A DNA stretch of 64,000 nt, from contig CM076279.1 of assembly GCA_038380795.1 (NCBI GenBank), forward strand, positions 6,215,001 through 6,279,000, written 5' to 3'. Every line of letters starts with the position of its first letter. Position 1 is the first letter of the stretch. Of this stretch, positions 1 through 9,960 are shown in pieces. The translations under genes were made by a program, and so were the position numbers. The DNA comes from Pyrocephalus nanus (Eukaryota; Chordata; Aves; Passeriformes; Tyrannidae). The notes under the pieces are model-generated. The model saw only the letters and a list, made by a program, of their open reading frames with translations. It was not told where the DNA came from and did not search any database.

Positions 1-1004
1 GCCCTCTTTGGAAAGGAAAATTCATTTTTTGCACCCGCCTGGGGAGGACAGGACCCCTTCAGTGCCTTCAGCCCCTCAGAATAAACCCCACTGCAGGGGA
101 AAACTCCTTCCCAAAGGTGAGGCTTGCAAGGGAGCCCCACCAGCACCTCCTTCCATTCAGGGTGCTGCCCTCCAGCCCCCTCTGCCAGCCTCTCATCTCA
201 ACCCTTCCCAAAACCCACTTCCTCAAGAAAGGATGAGGGCAGGGTGGCATCCAGAGCCTTTTCTTCTGAGTAATTTGGGCTACGCAGCAAAATCACCACC
301 TGTTCCCCTGTAGCTCCAGCTGGACTCAGCCTGGAGACAGCACAGATACCACAGAACCAAGCCCACATCTGTTAGGTCCACTCCTCCTCTCTCAGCCCAA
401 AGGAGTCCAGGCATTTTGGTCTTAGGATCTTCAGAGATTAGAGGAAACCACTGCCAAGATATTGCTGTGTCTGGATCTCCTGTGCCCCACCCTTCCAACC
501 ACCTCCACCCCAGCTCAGACACAGCAGATACCTCTGACTACAACTCACTGCCAGACAAAGAAAAATGTTTGTGTAATCTTTGGCTTAACCTTTCCTTGCC
601 CAGGTGAGCACCTACAGCCCAGTTCCACACCCCCAACAGCAGCTCTGCGTGTTCCCAATTACAGATTAAGGAAGAGCAGCAGCAGCAACGAGCAGGCAAG
701 ATCCTGCTCGCATAAAGTGTCCAGGTACAAAGAAGCCCATCCATGTTCCTTGGCCTTGCTCTAGGCCATGCTGACCAGCACTGGGAACAGCACTTCTCAT
801 CACAAGCCCTTGTTTTTGACCCCATGTCCAGAGACCTTATATCCCAGGCATCCCACCACATCACCAGGCCAAGGCCTCAGCATGGAGCAGGAGGAGATCT
901 GGACCTCTCCAAGTGTGACAGCTCCAAGCCACAGCCTGGGGACAGCGACTGCCTCACCTGCACCCACCACTGTCATCACAGGGAAAAGGGGAGGGAGCAC
1001 CAAC
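1..1004 (-). other. FDXR intron 3 (5' part)
   Basis: No reading frame here continues the FDXR sequence after DHPEVK, so this is intron up to the window edge. I see no repeat or other gene in it. Confidence 0.7.
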
Positions 1005-1100
1005 CTTCACTTCGGGGTGGTCTGGGGCCACCCCAAAACGGACGAGCCCGAAGGGAACGGGCAGCTTCTCGTAGATGTCCACCTGGGCCCCGCCGTGGTG
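1005..1100 (-). CDS. FDXR: FDXR coding exon 3
   Basis: Acceptor CTCCCACAG above 1100 and donor GTTGGT below 1005. Exactly 32 codons, phase 0 on both sides, encoding the conserved [16 protein letters not shown] block through DHPEVK. Confidence 0.95.
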
Positions 1101-2430
1101 CTGTGGGAGGAGAAAGTCACCGTTATGGGACGAGGACAGAAAGGTCACAGGAGCCCAGCAACACTCATCTGCTGCTGGGGGAAACACAGGGCAGGAGGGA
1201 AGGCAGCACCACGATCCCACAGCCAGAAACAGCCTCTTCCAGACTTTTCCATGCACAGGATGATGGTGTGCTTGTCACTGCCAGCCCAGATCACGAGATG
1301 CGTAGCAGAGAGTGACCCCAACCACCATCAAGTACATCTCGTGAGGGCTCCATTGCCCTACCCACCCCATTTCCACACTAAGCTGGTGGCTCTCCAGTAC
1401 CCAGAGGGGGCTGATCAGAAGAGCCCCCACACCACCTGCAGAGCCCTGGCTGTTGGGGAACCTTCCAGACATCTGCCAGCCCCCAGCAGAGATGCCCATG
1501 CCCTGAGATCCCCCCGGGGCTGAGTCACATCAGGGTCGGAGCTTTAGACAGATGTTTGGCTGCAAGGCTTTTGTTATCTTGTATTTTGAGTCAGCCTCTT
1601 CCTGGAGATTAAGCAGCCCTGAAATTTGTCCCTGAGGCTTAGTAACAGCTATTTTCCGACACGTACCAGAGACAACACAGCACAGTTTAATGACAGGGTT
1701 AAGCTGCTGCATCTCTGGTGGGTGCCAGCAGCCCAGTGCTGTGCTCAGGTCTCATTTCCCAGCAGACAGCCCAGAGCGCTGACACCAGGTAAAGCATCAC
1801 CCACGTGTCTTAATTCAGCTGGGTGAGGAGGAGGGAGGGGAGCAGGTCCCTCACATCCACTTTTAACACACGGTTAACGTCACTCCAGCTGGGTGACAGC
1901 AGCTCCCGGCGAGGCAGATGCCTGCTGCTTATTTGATTCTGGAAAAATCACTCGGGACGAGCTCGCAGAAACCAGCGTGGCTCTGGTGTGCACAGCCCAG
2001 GGTCGGGGCAGGGATGGAGGCGGCCCCAGACAAAGGGGCCCAGGAGGAGGACACTGTGGGGTCCAGGCTGCCCCAAGCAGCCCCCCAGCAACACAGACCT
2101 GGCTGGGGCAGGGCCAGGACCCCACCAAAACACCCCCCAGCCTCCTGAGAGCCAGGCAGCACCAGGTCCCTCCCTCAGCTGCAGGTCCCGGCCCTCGCCC
2201 CGGTACCTTGAGGATGTGCTGAGCCGTGTAGAAGCCGGCGGGGCCGCTGCCCACCACGCAGACCCGCGGCGCCGGGGCGGGCGAGGACAGCCACCGCCGC
2301 AGCCCTGCGGGGGAGAACGACAGGGAAGGCGTGAGGCCACACGAGAGCTGCCGCCTGCCAGGGGCCACCGCAGCCCTTCCCCGGAGCCCGGAGCGCGGCA
2401 CCCACCGAGCTGGGCTCGTCCCGCTGCCAT
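1005..2430 (-). CDS. FDXR: FDXR, NADPH:adrenodoxin oxidoreductase (ferredoxin reductase), 5' three coding exons, partial
   Basis: Join on the minus strand: 2430-2406, 2304-2207, 1100-1005, giving the first 73 residues; all junctions keep frame (phases 1 and 0). The mitochondrial flavoprotein passes electrons from NADPH through FAD to ferredoxin for steroid hydroxylation and Fe-S cluster assembly. Residues 1-22 are Arg/Ser/Ala-rich without acidic residues, as expected of a mitochondrial presequence. Residues 23-32 hold the FAD dinucleotide-binding strand and the GSGPAG loop (27-32). Exon 3 carries [20 protein letters not shown], a hallmark of the family. The remaining roughly 400 residues, including the NADP site, are not found in 1-1004 and should lie to the left. 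The start at 2430 is chosen because it is the only ATG that splices in frame with the Rossmann exon. Identification is certain; the short presequence is the least sure part. Confidence 0.95.
1101..2206 (-). other. FDXR intron 2
   Basis: About 1.1 kb between two confidently placed coding exons. No alternative exon or repeat is recognisable. Confidence 0.85.
2207..2304 (-). CDS. FDXR: FDXR coding exon 2 (FAD-binding loop)
   Basis: Acceptor CCCCCGCAG just above 2304 and a GTACCG donor below 2207. It encodes the end of the presequence and the GSGPAG Rossmann motif, ending in the conserved TAQHILK segment. Confidence 0.93.
2406..2430 (-). CDS. FDXR: FDXR coding exon 1 (start codon exon)
   Basis: ATG at 2430-2428, eight codons plus one base, then a GTGGGT donor at 2405. 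It lies in the CpG-rich promoter block. The following intron is only 101 bases. Confidence 0.8.
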
Positions 2431-2990
2431 CGCCGCGGCCGCAGCGCGGCGGGGCCGGGCTCTATGTGCCGGCCTCGGGGAGGCCGGAACGCCTCGAGGG
2501 CAGGGCCGGCGGTCTCGGCGCTCACGGCCAGGCCGGGTTCGGTGGGACCGGAGGGAGTCGGGGGATGCCAACTGCCCCGGAGCGCCAGGACCAGGACAAC
2601 CGACCCCGAGTTCCGGAGGGACGCTCGCGGCCCGAGGGGCCCCGTGGCCCTCACTCGCCCAGGGCTGGGGCAGGGCCCGGCTGTCGCAGCCCCCCTGGCC
2701 CCGGATCTCTGCCTGTCCCGGTCCCGGTGCCCCCGATCCCAACACGTGTCCCCCGGCCCGGTAGCGGTGCTGCCGCCAGGCCCCGCCCCTTCTGCCCGCT
2801 GACCAATCGCCAGGCGGGACATGGATGTGATCTGCATAACCCCGCCCATCAGCCGCGGCGTGGCCACGCCCCCAGCCAATGGCGGCGCGATGTCCCCTCC
2901 GCTGCTGCCCGGAAGTGAGAGGTACCATAGAGAGGCGGGGAAGGAGCGGCCGTGCCGCGACCGTTCGAGCCGCTGCTCTCTATGGTCAGG

Positions 2991-5120
2991 CCTCCGCGGT
3001 ACCCATCCCTCTCCCGCATCATCATCATCATCATCATCCCCGCAGGAGTTAATTGCCGGAGTCCCTTTATTGTCCCAAAGAGATCAACTGGTGGTCTGCC
3101 GGGGAAACCAGTTTTAACCATTCCCCTGCAGAGCTTCCTCCTGCCCCTTGCTGGGAGAAACCCATTGCACCCCTCGAAAAAGGATAAAACGCTAGTGCCG
3201 GAGGCAGCGGCAAAATCCAGCCTCCACCATGGTCCCTGCTTTATTTCCTCCTTAATCCCCATCACTTAAACTCGTTTCAAGTGCAACAACTCCCACCTCC
3301 CGTGCAGGAGCATCACCTCGTCCTGGTTCAGCCCCTGCACAATGCACCAGTCAGGAAAACCATCTCAGCGGGTCCAGCAGACGTTTAAGAGCTGGACAGA
3401 TGCCAGGACACGCAGGCGAGCATTGACAGGGCTTTTTAAATGCAATTAAGAGCGAGAGGAGTTTACAGATGGAAGCTGGTTGTAACACGGGTCATAAAAC
3501 CCACACGCTCTCTCTCATGGTCTTGGAAATCGGTTGATGGCTTTCTGCAAAGGCACGCTGAGAACGGCAGCTGGCCCTGTGCCTCCGTCTGCTCCCGCCC
3601 CCTCGGGGGGTTTGAGGCAAGGACCAGGATTTCCAACGGCTCCAAGTAATCACCACAGTAATCACCAACCCACTGCCCAGAGAGGCTCCGAATATCACCA
3701 TATCATCCACAGAAACAGATCAGTATAAATTTGGGAGGAAGGAGGGTGTGAATACAGGTCAGAATACTCTTTTTTCCCCCAGAATTCTTCCTTTCCCGCA
3801 TTAACTTCTGTGTCCGCCACTTCTGACAGGGCATAACCCACATATTTCCCAAACCACAAGTCGCCTCCCTCTGGCTGAAGGACCTGCGAGCACTTGCCTT
3901 TAGATGGCACTGCGTTAAACACCCACGGAGTCCATCTGGGAAAAGTGCTGCTGCCCCGACCAATGCTTGGAAACATTTTGGGACAGATCTCTTTGCAGCA
4001 GGAGAGGATAAAGTGCATTTTGTGCCCACAGGCGGGAGCACGTGAGGCTGAGATTACCACGCCTGAACCAAAAGCACCTCTAATGCTCACTCAGCCTGTG
4101 GCTGGAGCCAGAAACACCGTTAGCTTGGCACACTGACCTTAACCGAGCTCTGATGCTCAATTAAGAGACTAATCACAGGGCAGGAGGGCAGCTCTGGGGA
4201 GGGTCTCTGCCACTCCTGAGCGACCCACAGGAGCTCTTGGGCCATTTGGTCCATCCAACCCTCCTAAGCTTTTTATCCCCCCCACCTACAGACCCAGCCT
4301 AACCCCTGCCTAAAGGGAATTTGCCCTTTGGAAGTTTCACAATGTCCTGGATCGATGAACCCATGTGGGGCCGGATAGAGGTGGCAATGTCACCAGCCCA
4401 GGGACAAATCAGTAATTCCCCATTTCTGATGCCAAAGGGGTCACACTGGGTGGATCCAGGACCTGCTATTGCCTGTTCCCCTGCAATAGCAACTCCAGAA
4501 CCCCAGTACAGACACCCCCCCATGGGGTGAGATTCTTTCCCCCAGCCCCACCCCAGCCACCAGGGGATACCTGTATGACTTGCTACAGCAACAAACCCTG
4601 ATGAAGAAAATCCATCTCAAAGTGTTAAGGCTGAATTTGCCAAACCATTGTTCCTAAAAGGGACTGATTTAGCCCAAAGTCAGGCAAAGCACAAGCAGCA
4701 GTGACGCAACCCCCTCTCCACCATCCATCCCTTCCCTGAGCCCCCAGCCACACAGTGGCAGCTCCATCCTACAGATCCTGGTGGTTGTCAGTCCTGGATG
4801 CCCTGGACACAGTGCTGCATCCCTCACAGAGAGGGGGGGAGTTTCCTCTCCCCAAGCGTGAAAGCAGAGTGGATAAAACTAAGCCCTGGCTGAGAATAAC
4901 TGTGGGGGGACCCTGATCCTTCTGTCCCCGGTGTTTTACCGCCTGGCTCTCCTCCTACAGTATCTCTGTGCACTGTTTTCTAGCCAAAAGCAAGACACAG
5001 GGGAGGGACTGTTCCCACACGATGACTTTGTGGAGGTGTTGGTCTGTGCAGCCCCAATCCTGCTAAAACCATCCCTGCTGCAAGTCCCTGTGGGAAGCAG
5101 CCCCCCGAGTCCTGCAGCCC
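2991..5120. other. Intergenic region between FDXR promoter and FADS6 3' end
   Basis: About 2.1 kb with no supported coding exon. It contains a short (ATC)n run at 3016-3040. Minus-strand AATAAA motifs occur at about 3065 and 3236 (TTTATT on the plus strand); either could be a FADS6 poly(A) signal, implying a long 3' UTR. Nothing else is recognisable. Confidence 0.6.
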
Positions 5121-5270
5121 TCACTGGATGCCCACCAGCTCCGTGATGGGGGGAGCGTGGACCATCAGCTCCTCGTATCTCTGCAGGAAGAGCCGGAGCC
5201 TGGAGCTGTAGGAGTCCTCGTTGTAGGGCAGCTTCTTCTGCTTCAGGTACTGGGAGACAATGGGCTTGAT
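5121..5270 (-). CDS. FADS6: FADS6 last coding exon
   Basis: Acceptor CTTTTGCAG; 49 codons and TGA at 5123-5121. Encodes QYLKQKKLPYNEDSY and the APPITELVG terminus. Confidence 0.95.
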   Translation of the reverse strand: MKPIVSQYLKQKKLPYNEDSYSSRLRLFLQRYEELMVHAPPITELVGIQ

Positions 5271-8200
5271 CTGCAAAAGAAAAGGCAATGTCGCCTCTGT
5301 GTGGGATACCCAGGTGTTTGTACAATGTTCCCAGCCTGAGGCACCCTCAAAAGGAGCCAGAAAACCCATCCCATCTTCCCAAAGCACGGCTGGAGAAGGC
5401 AGCACCACAACCATAACACCTTTGCCATGAAAATTACGAGGAAGGTGATTTCCAGGTGCAGCAACATAGGGCGTTCACCTTGGCAAAACGCCTTTGTGGG
5501 GCTCTGAATTAGGAGAGGTGCCCTGGCAAGAGCCAGCCACGCAGGCCTGGCACTCACACCGGTAGTTATCCCCATGTACCCACACAGCCGGCTCTGCAGC
5601 GGGGCTGGGAGGTGCCTCTACTTAATTACCCCCCTTCTCTGCAATGTCTGTGTGGGAGACAGGTCCTGCCAGCCCTGTGAGCTCGAGCAAAGGGCACTGA
5701 AAATAAGGGCACAGCATTAAACAAGGACATGGACCTGCCTTGGGATCCCCTCAAGCCGGGGAAGTGCTCAGAGCCCCTTTAGAACACACTCCACGCCTCA
5801 GAGTAAAAAGTAAGGGCACGACCAAAATTATAAGAGGTTTGCCAAGATGCTGGCTGAACCCAAAACCAGACTGCACACTGCTTGGGATACTTTCCCAGCA
5901 GGAGAGCTGGGAGGATGCTGAACTGCTGGAAGGCTGCTTCGGGCTGGAATTTGGACCAGGAGAAGGATCAGGGAGCAAAAACCCAGGAGAAGCAGAAATG
6001 GGATGAAGGGAGGTGGGTTAGGGGCTGCCAAAAAGCAATGAGAGGTCTCTAGCACAGGGGGAATGCAGAGAGGTCTGGCAGTAGGGAGAGGAGGTGGTGG
6101 GACGTGGATGGTCTCGTCCCCATGTCACCTCCCAACACTCTCAGCCACCCTGAAGGCCTGCTCACCTTCAGGCACATGTTGTCGGAGAGGGTGGGGAAGA
6201 GGTGATGCTCCACGTGGCAGCTGATGAGGGAGTGGCCGAAGGACCAGTCGAGGAGGGCGTTGCGGGGCAGGTTGAGGACGCCCAGGCTCATGAGGTGGAT
6301 CCGCTTGGGTTTGCGATCGGCCGCGAACATGGGGAGGCCGATGTGCTGTGGGACAGGCAGGATGGGGACCCTGGGGCACCCATCACCTCCCCAGACTCTT
6401 CCCAGCAGAGCCAGTGGCAGCCCTGGCAGTGTAACACCACCTGCAAACACACCGACCCTCCCAATCCTGCAAGCCACTGCAGACGACATCACCCTCCTGC
6501 ACTTTGCACCCACATGGCCTGACATTCCCACCCAGCACCACCAGCCTGGTCCTCCCGGTGACAGCATCAGCACAAGGGAGGTGACAACTGAGGCTATGTC
6601 ACCAGCACTGGGTGGTCACTGGCCTGTCTCCAACACTGTTGAGATATCTTGGAGCTTCAGGTCTCTACCTGGAATATGTTGACGTGGATGTAGGGGTGTG
6701 CCAGGAGGGAGCGGGTGAGCAGCATGCAGAGCAGGGCGGACCACGGTGACTGGAAGCCCGAGACGTGGAGCAGCAGCCAATAATGGCAGTAAAAACCCAG
6801 GAACATGCAGCAGAGAGTCCGGAGAGCTGCTTTCCACTCCACATTCCTCAATAAATCTGCACAAGGAAGAAGAGGCAGCACATGGGAGAGGTGCTGATGC
6901 TTCCCTGCCATCACTGCTATGCCAGCAGCCAGACTGCCCAATGTGACAATAACCCTACAACCTATCCTATCATCTCCCTTTCCCCATCCTCCAGATTGGC
7001 CAAAACCCCATAGACCTGCTGTTTTTTGGGGCTAGGTCCCAGAGCCTCCTCAGAGCAGCTGATCCAGCTGTGCATCATCACATCAGGGATTCAGATGCAT
7101 CTTCATTTCTTACAGCTTGTCAAGTCATTGTCTGTGCTTTCAGCACTGCCCAGAGCTGGTTTGGGCAGCCCAGAGGGCTGGGTTTCCTCAGGCTCTTACT
7201 GCTTTCTGGGCTCTTCTCCCTGATCATTTCTTGGCACCATTATTTCCCCAGAGGCACCACTTTGCCCGCCTGAGCTCTTTGCATCCCAGCCCCCCCAGCC
7301 TCCACCCCATACGCAGCCATCAAACACACCCCATGCAATGCTCTGGCCATCCTGAGACCCACGTGTGACACTGAACACCACAAGGGCAGAGGGTCTGAGT
7401 TAAAGGAGAGCAAACTTCAGGTGCTTCAGGCTCATAATGGCTTTTTCTAGAGCTTTCAACATCCAAAACAGGGAAAGGTGAAGTGTTTTCTGAGCACCAG
7501 CAGAAAGGAGGTGCAGCAGATGCTGCCCCAGGGCAAGTGCAGCATCTCCTGCCTTTGCTGCAGACTGGTGTCCTGCCAGGGGCTGGTGTAGTTAATGTGA
7601 TGCCTCCAAACAAAGCAGGACCCTTGGGTGGGGTGAGACCTGGACAGTCACAAGCTCCCTGCACCCTGTCCCAGGGTGGCTGGGACACGTACCAAGTGCA
7701 ACCAGAGGGGTCAAGATGGGCACTGCGAGAGGGGCAATGAACATGTAGACGTAGCGGTTCAGGAAAGGAAGTTTCCAGGTGCTGGAGTCCCCCAGGCCGA
7801 TGACGTTGGTGTAGCCGTGGTGGATCTTCACGTGGTTGTAGGTGGCCTGCTCGACTGTGAAAGCTGAGCAGAGCTGGGCAGGAGGAGAAAGGAGAGGTGG
7901 TGCTTTCAGTCATGGTGCCAGGGCCAGGCACTGTCTGGCTTGGGACTGTGGGAGAGGAACCCAAGGGAGATGCTCTGGAACCATAAAGAAGAACCCAGGG
8001 GAGATGGTTCTGCACCCCACAGGTTCCAAACCCATCTGGAAATGGACTTCTTAAGTGTTGGGCAATAGAAACCACTCCCACCATTCCCCAGTATGGTAGG
8101 GTGCTGATGGGGCGTTTCTAGGGGGCTGCCCCTCACACCCCACAGCCCCACTCACCTCAATGAAGAAGATGGCCCACACTTTTCCCCAGGACTTTGACTC

Positions 8201-9660
8201 GGTCAGGGCGTTGTGGCTGGCCAGGTGGCTGCCCTTGACGGTCAGGGTGTGATGCACCACGCCGAGGGTGAGGACACCCGCCAGGAAAGGGATGGTCTGG
8301 GCTGACCGCAGGCACAGGAACCCTGTGGAGAAACCAGCCGGGCAGGAGCTCGTCCAGGGGCATGTCCTGCAGCCCTCTGAGCCAGGCTGGAGGTGTTGCT
8401 ACACCCAAACACGCCACTGCCCTAAACCTGTTCTTCAGCCGAAGTTACAGGTATTTACACCACCCAAGCCAAGGAGTTTGCCTCCTCACTGCCCTCAGGC
8501 CTTCACACCAAGGGTTTGGCTACTTCCAGCCGTGATGGCACTGGGTGCTGCTGGTGCCAGGTCCCATCCCACAGCTCTGGCTGGGATCCCACTGGTGACA
8601 TGAGTCTGCCAGGATTTCAGCATCCCCGGGAAGTTCAAAAGCAAGGGAAGGTCCCAGCACTCCAAACATGCCACTGGAGACTGACCCCTGCCTGGCTGTG
8701 TCTCCCTGCACACACCACTGGTGGCTGTTGCCACCAAAACTACCAGGGTTTCCCTGTCCCATGGCCAAGCACGGATGGGGCACAGGACTCCCTGTTCTCC
8801 ACTGTGTCCATCCACCCAGATATCAACCCCTCTGTATCCTGGGTGTCATTGTCGCCCGCTGTGGGTTTCTCTTGGGGTCAGGGTGCCCCGTGTCATGGGG
8901 TGAAGGGGTTATTGTGGCTTTGTTACAGCCTTAATAGGTGCTAACAGGCTCTCAGCAGTGCACCAGTCATGTGGAGGCGGCGTGACCCCCCAGGACCCCT
9001 TGGCTGTGATTTGGGGTGGGTGAGCTGAGTTACCTGCTGGGAGCAGGAGGAAGCTGCAAGCAAGGACGCTGATGTCCACACCGTGCCGTTCCCACCAGCT
9101 GCTGTTCTTCACCACCTTCTGCACCAGCTCTGAGAGCTCGGTCATCAGGGCTTCCTCCTGCTGCCCTGCTCGCTGTGGGACCCCCCCGGGGGTCCCATCC
9201 TCGTCACCCAGGGCTGTTCTCGACTCCCAGCCCGCTGCCATCACCTCTGTCCTGCTGCTGTCAGGTGGTGTCGTGTCCCGGAGCGGGGGATCCCCCATCC
9301 CCCGGAGCCGGGCGGTACCGCTGACCTCCCCGTTGACCTGCTGTCCCTTCTGTCCCGCCGTGTCCCCGTTCTCCACCGGCATGTCCCTGCTGAGCAGAGG
9401 CCACCCAGGGTATGACCCACAGGGGATCAACCCCAGCATCCCGACCCATCCCAGACGGGCTTCCCGGCTCCCGCCGCCGCCGAAGGACACGGGAAGGGCA
9501 GGGATGGGAAAAAGATAAACAATCCGAGGAGGACGCAGCCAGCGGACACGGCCGGAGGGCCACCCAGCCTCCCACCGCGGGGACACCCCGGCCAGCCCCG
9601 GCCACCACAGCCCCCTACTCACGGCAGTCCCGGCTCGGCGGCTCTCCCGGCGCTGGCCAT
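5121..9660 (-). CDS. FADS6: FADS6, fatty acid desaturase 6
   Basis: Join on the minus strand: 9660-9623, 9389-9034, 8322-8156, 7873-7693, 6856-6669, 6345-6166, 5270-5121; 1260 bases, 419 residues plus TGA, every junction in frame. The protein is an integral-membrane di-iron desaturase-like enzyme, presumably of the ER; the substrate of FADS6 is not established. Three histidine boxes are visible: HLASH (about 164-168), HVKIHH (about 201-206) and HVEHH (about 354-358), with hydrophobic membrane segments between them. The C-terminus reads APPITELVG, as I recall for mammalian FADS6. From about residue 110 onward (NSSWWERHGVD) similarity to the mammalian protein is clear. The N-terminal 100 or so residues are low-complexity and unlike mammals. 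The first ATG is uncertain: 9660 uses a small first exon, while 9382 is an in-frame alternative inside exon 2. Confidence 0.93.
6166..6345 (-). CDS. FADS6: FADS6 coding exon 6 (histidine box 3)
   Basis: Sixty whole codons between CCCACAG and GTGAGC. Contains SCHVEHHLFP, the third box that completes the di-iron site. Confidence 0.95.
6669..6856 (-). CDS. FADS6: FADS6 coding exon 5
   Basis: Acceptor CCTTGTGCAG and donor GTAGAG. Encodes two hydrophobic stretches and the conserved LLAHPYIHVNIFQ segment. Confidence 0.92.
7693..7873 (-). CDS. FADS6: FADS6 coding exon 4 (histidine box 2)
   Basis: Acceptor CTCCTGCCCAG above 7873. A second AG ten bases further in would break the frame and is rejected. 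Donor GTACGT. Encodes HVKIHHGYTNV and a membrane segment. Confidence 0.93.
8156..8322 (-). CDS. FADS6: FADS6 coding exon 3 (histidine box 1)
   Basis: Acceptor TTCTCCACAG and donor GTGAGT; 55 codons plus a split codon. Holds HLASH, and HTLTVKGS before it. Confidence 0.93.
9034..9389 (-). CDS. FADS6: FADS6 coding exon 2
   Basis: The acceptor is a CAGCAG tandem, so the exon may start at 9389 or 9386 with frame kept. The exon encodes a variable polar region, then SELVQKVVKNSSWWERHGVD and the first hydrophobic segment. The donor is GTAACT below 9034. Confidence 0.88.
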
Positions 9661-9960
9661 TCCAGGGTGGCCGGTCCGGCCGTGCGGCACCGCACACCGG
9701 CGCCGTGCAGCAGCGATTTGGGGGAGGGAGGAGCAGGGGAGGACCGGGAGGAGGGCAAATGCAGATTAGGGATGGCAATAATCCGCCTTGGTGGCCCATT
9801 TCGGGGAGCAGCCGCGGCGGCGGGGCCGCGGGGAGGACACTCGGCGAGGGCACGGGGAGGCGGAGGAGGGAAGGTGCGGAAAAAAAGATGGAGAGAGGCA
9901 GTGGAAACGCTGGAGGCAGAGGAGCCAAGTGCCCGAAATAGCTCTGAGAAACCCAAGCGG
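9150..9960 (-). promoter_or_regulatory. CpG-rich 5' end and promoter of FADS6
   Basis: CpG-dense stretch over FADS6 exons 1-2 and the upstream flank to about 9960, with purine-rich GC boxes (GGGAGG, GAGGAG runs) and no obvious TATA box. The transcription start is not located. Confidence 0.6.
9623..9660 (-). CDS. FADS6: FADS6 proposed coding exon 1
   Basis: ATG in the context GGAATGGCC, twelve codons plus two bases, then a strong GTGAGTAG donor at 9622. It splices in frame to the acceptor at 9390. The exon may be partly or wholly untranslated if translation starts at 9382. Confidence 0.6.

Larger units (their letters stand above)
2200..2990 (-). promoter_or_regulatory. CpG-rich promoter of FDXR
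   Basis: GC- and CpG-dense block spanning FDXR exon 1 and its upstream flank. It has two CCAAT boxes (around 2805 and 2874), GC boxes (GGCGGG and GGGGCGGGGC types) and an ETS-like CCGGAAGT near 2909. This is typical of a TATA-less housekeeping promoter. The transcription start is not determined. No divergent coding gene is visible on the plus strand. Confidence 0.7.

Noticed and set aside
2175..2928. Long open frames on both strands in the FDXR promoter block
   Set aside because: High GC content removes stop codons. The real FDXR exons are only short pieces of one frame and the rest has no homology or splice logic.
4240..4330. TTTGGTCCATCCAACCC stretch considered as a CR1 fragment
   Set aside because: Only a short word resembles CR1; the flanks do not follow the element.
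7864..7873. Alternative FADS6 exon 4 acceptor CTCTGCTCAG ten bases inside the chosen one
   Set aside because: It would break the reading frame with exon 3, whereas CCTGCCCAG keeps frame and gives the residues expected.
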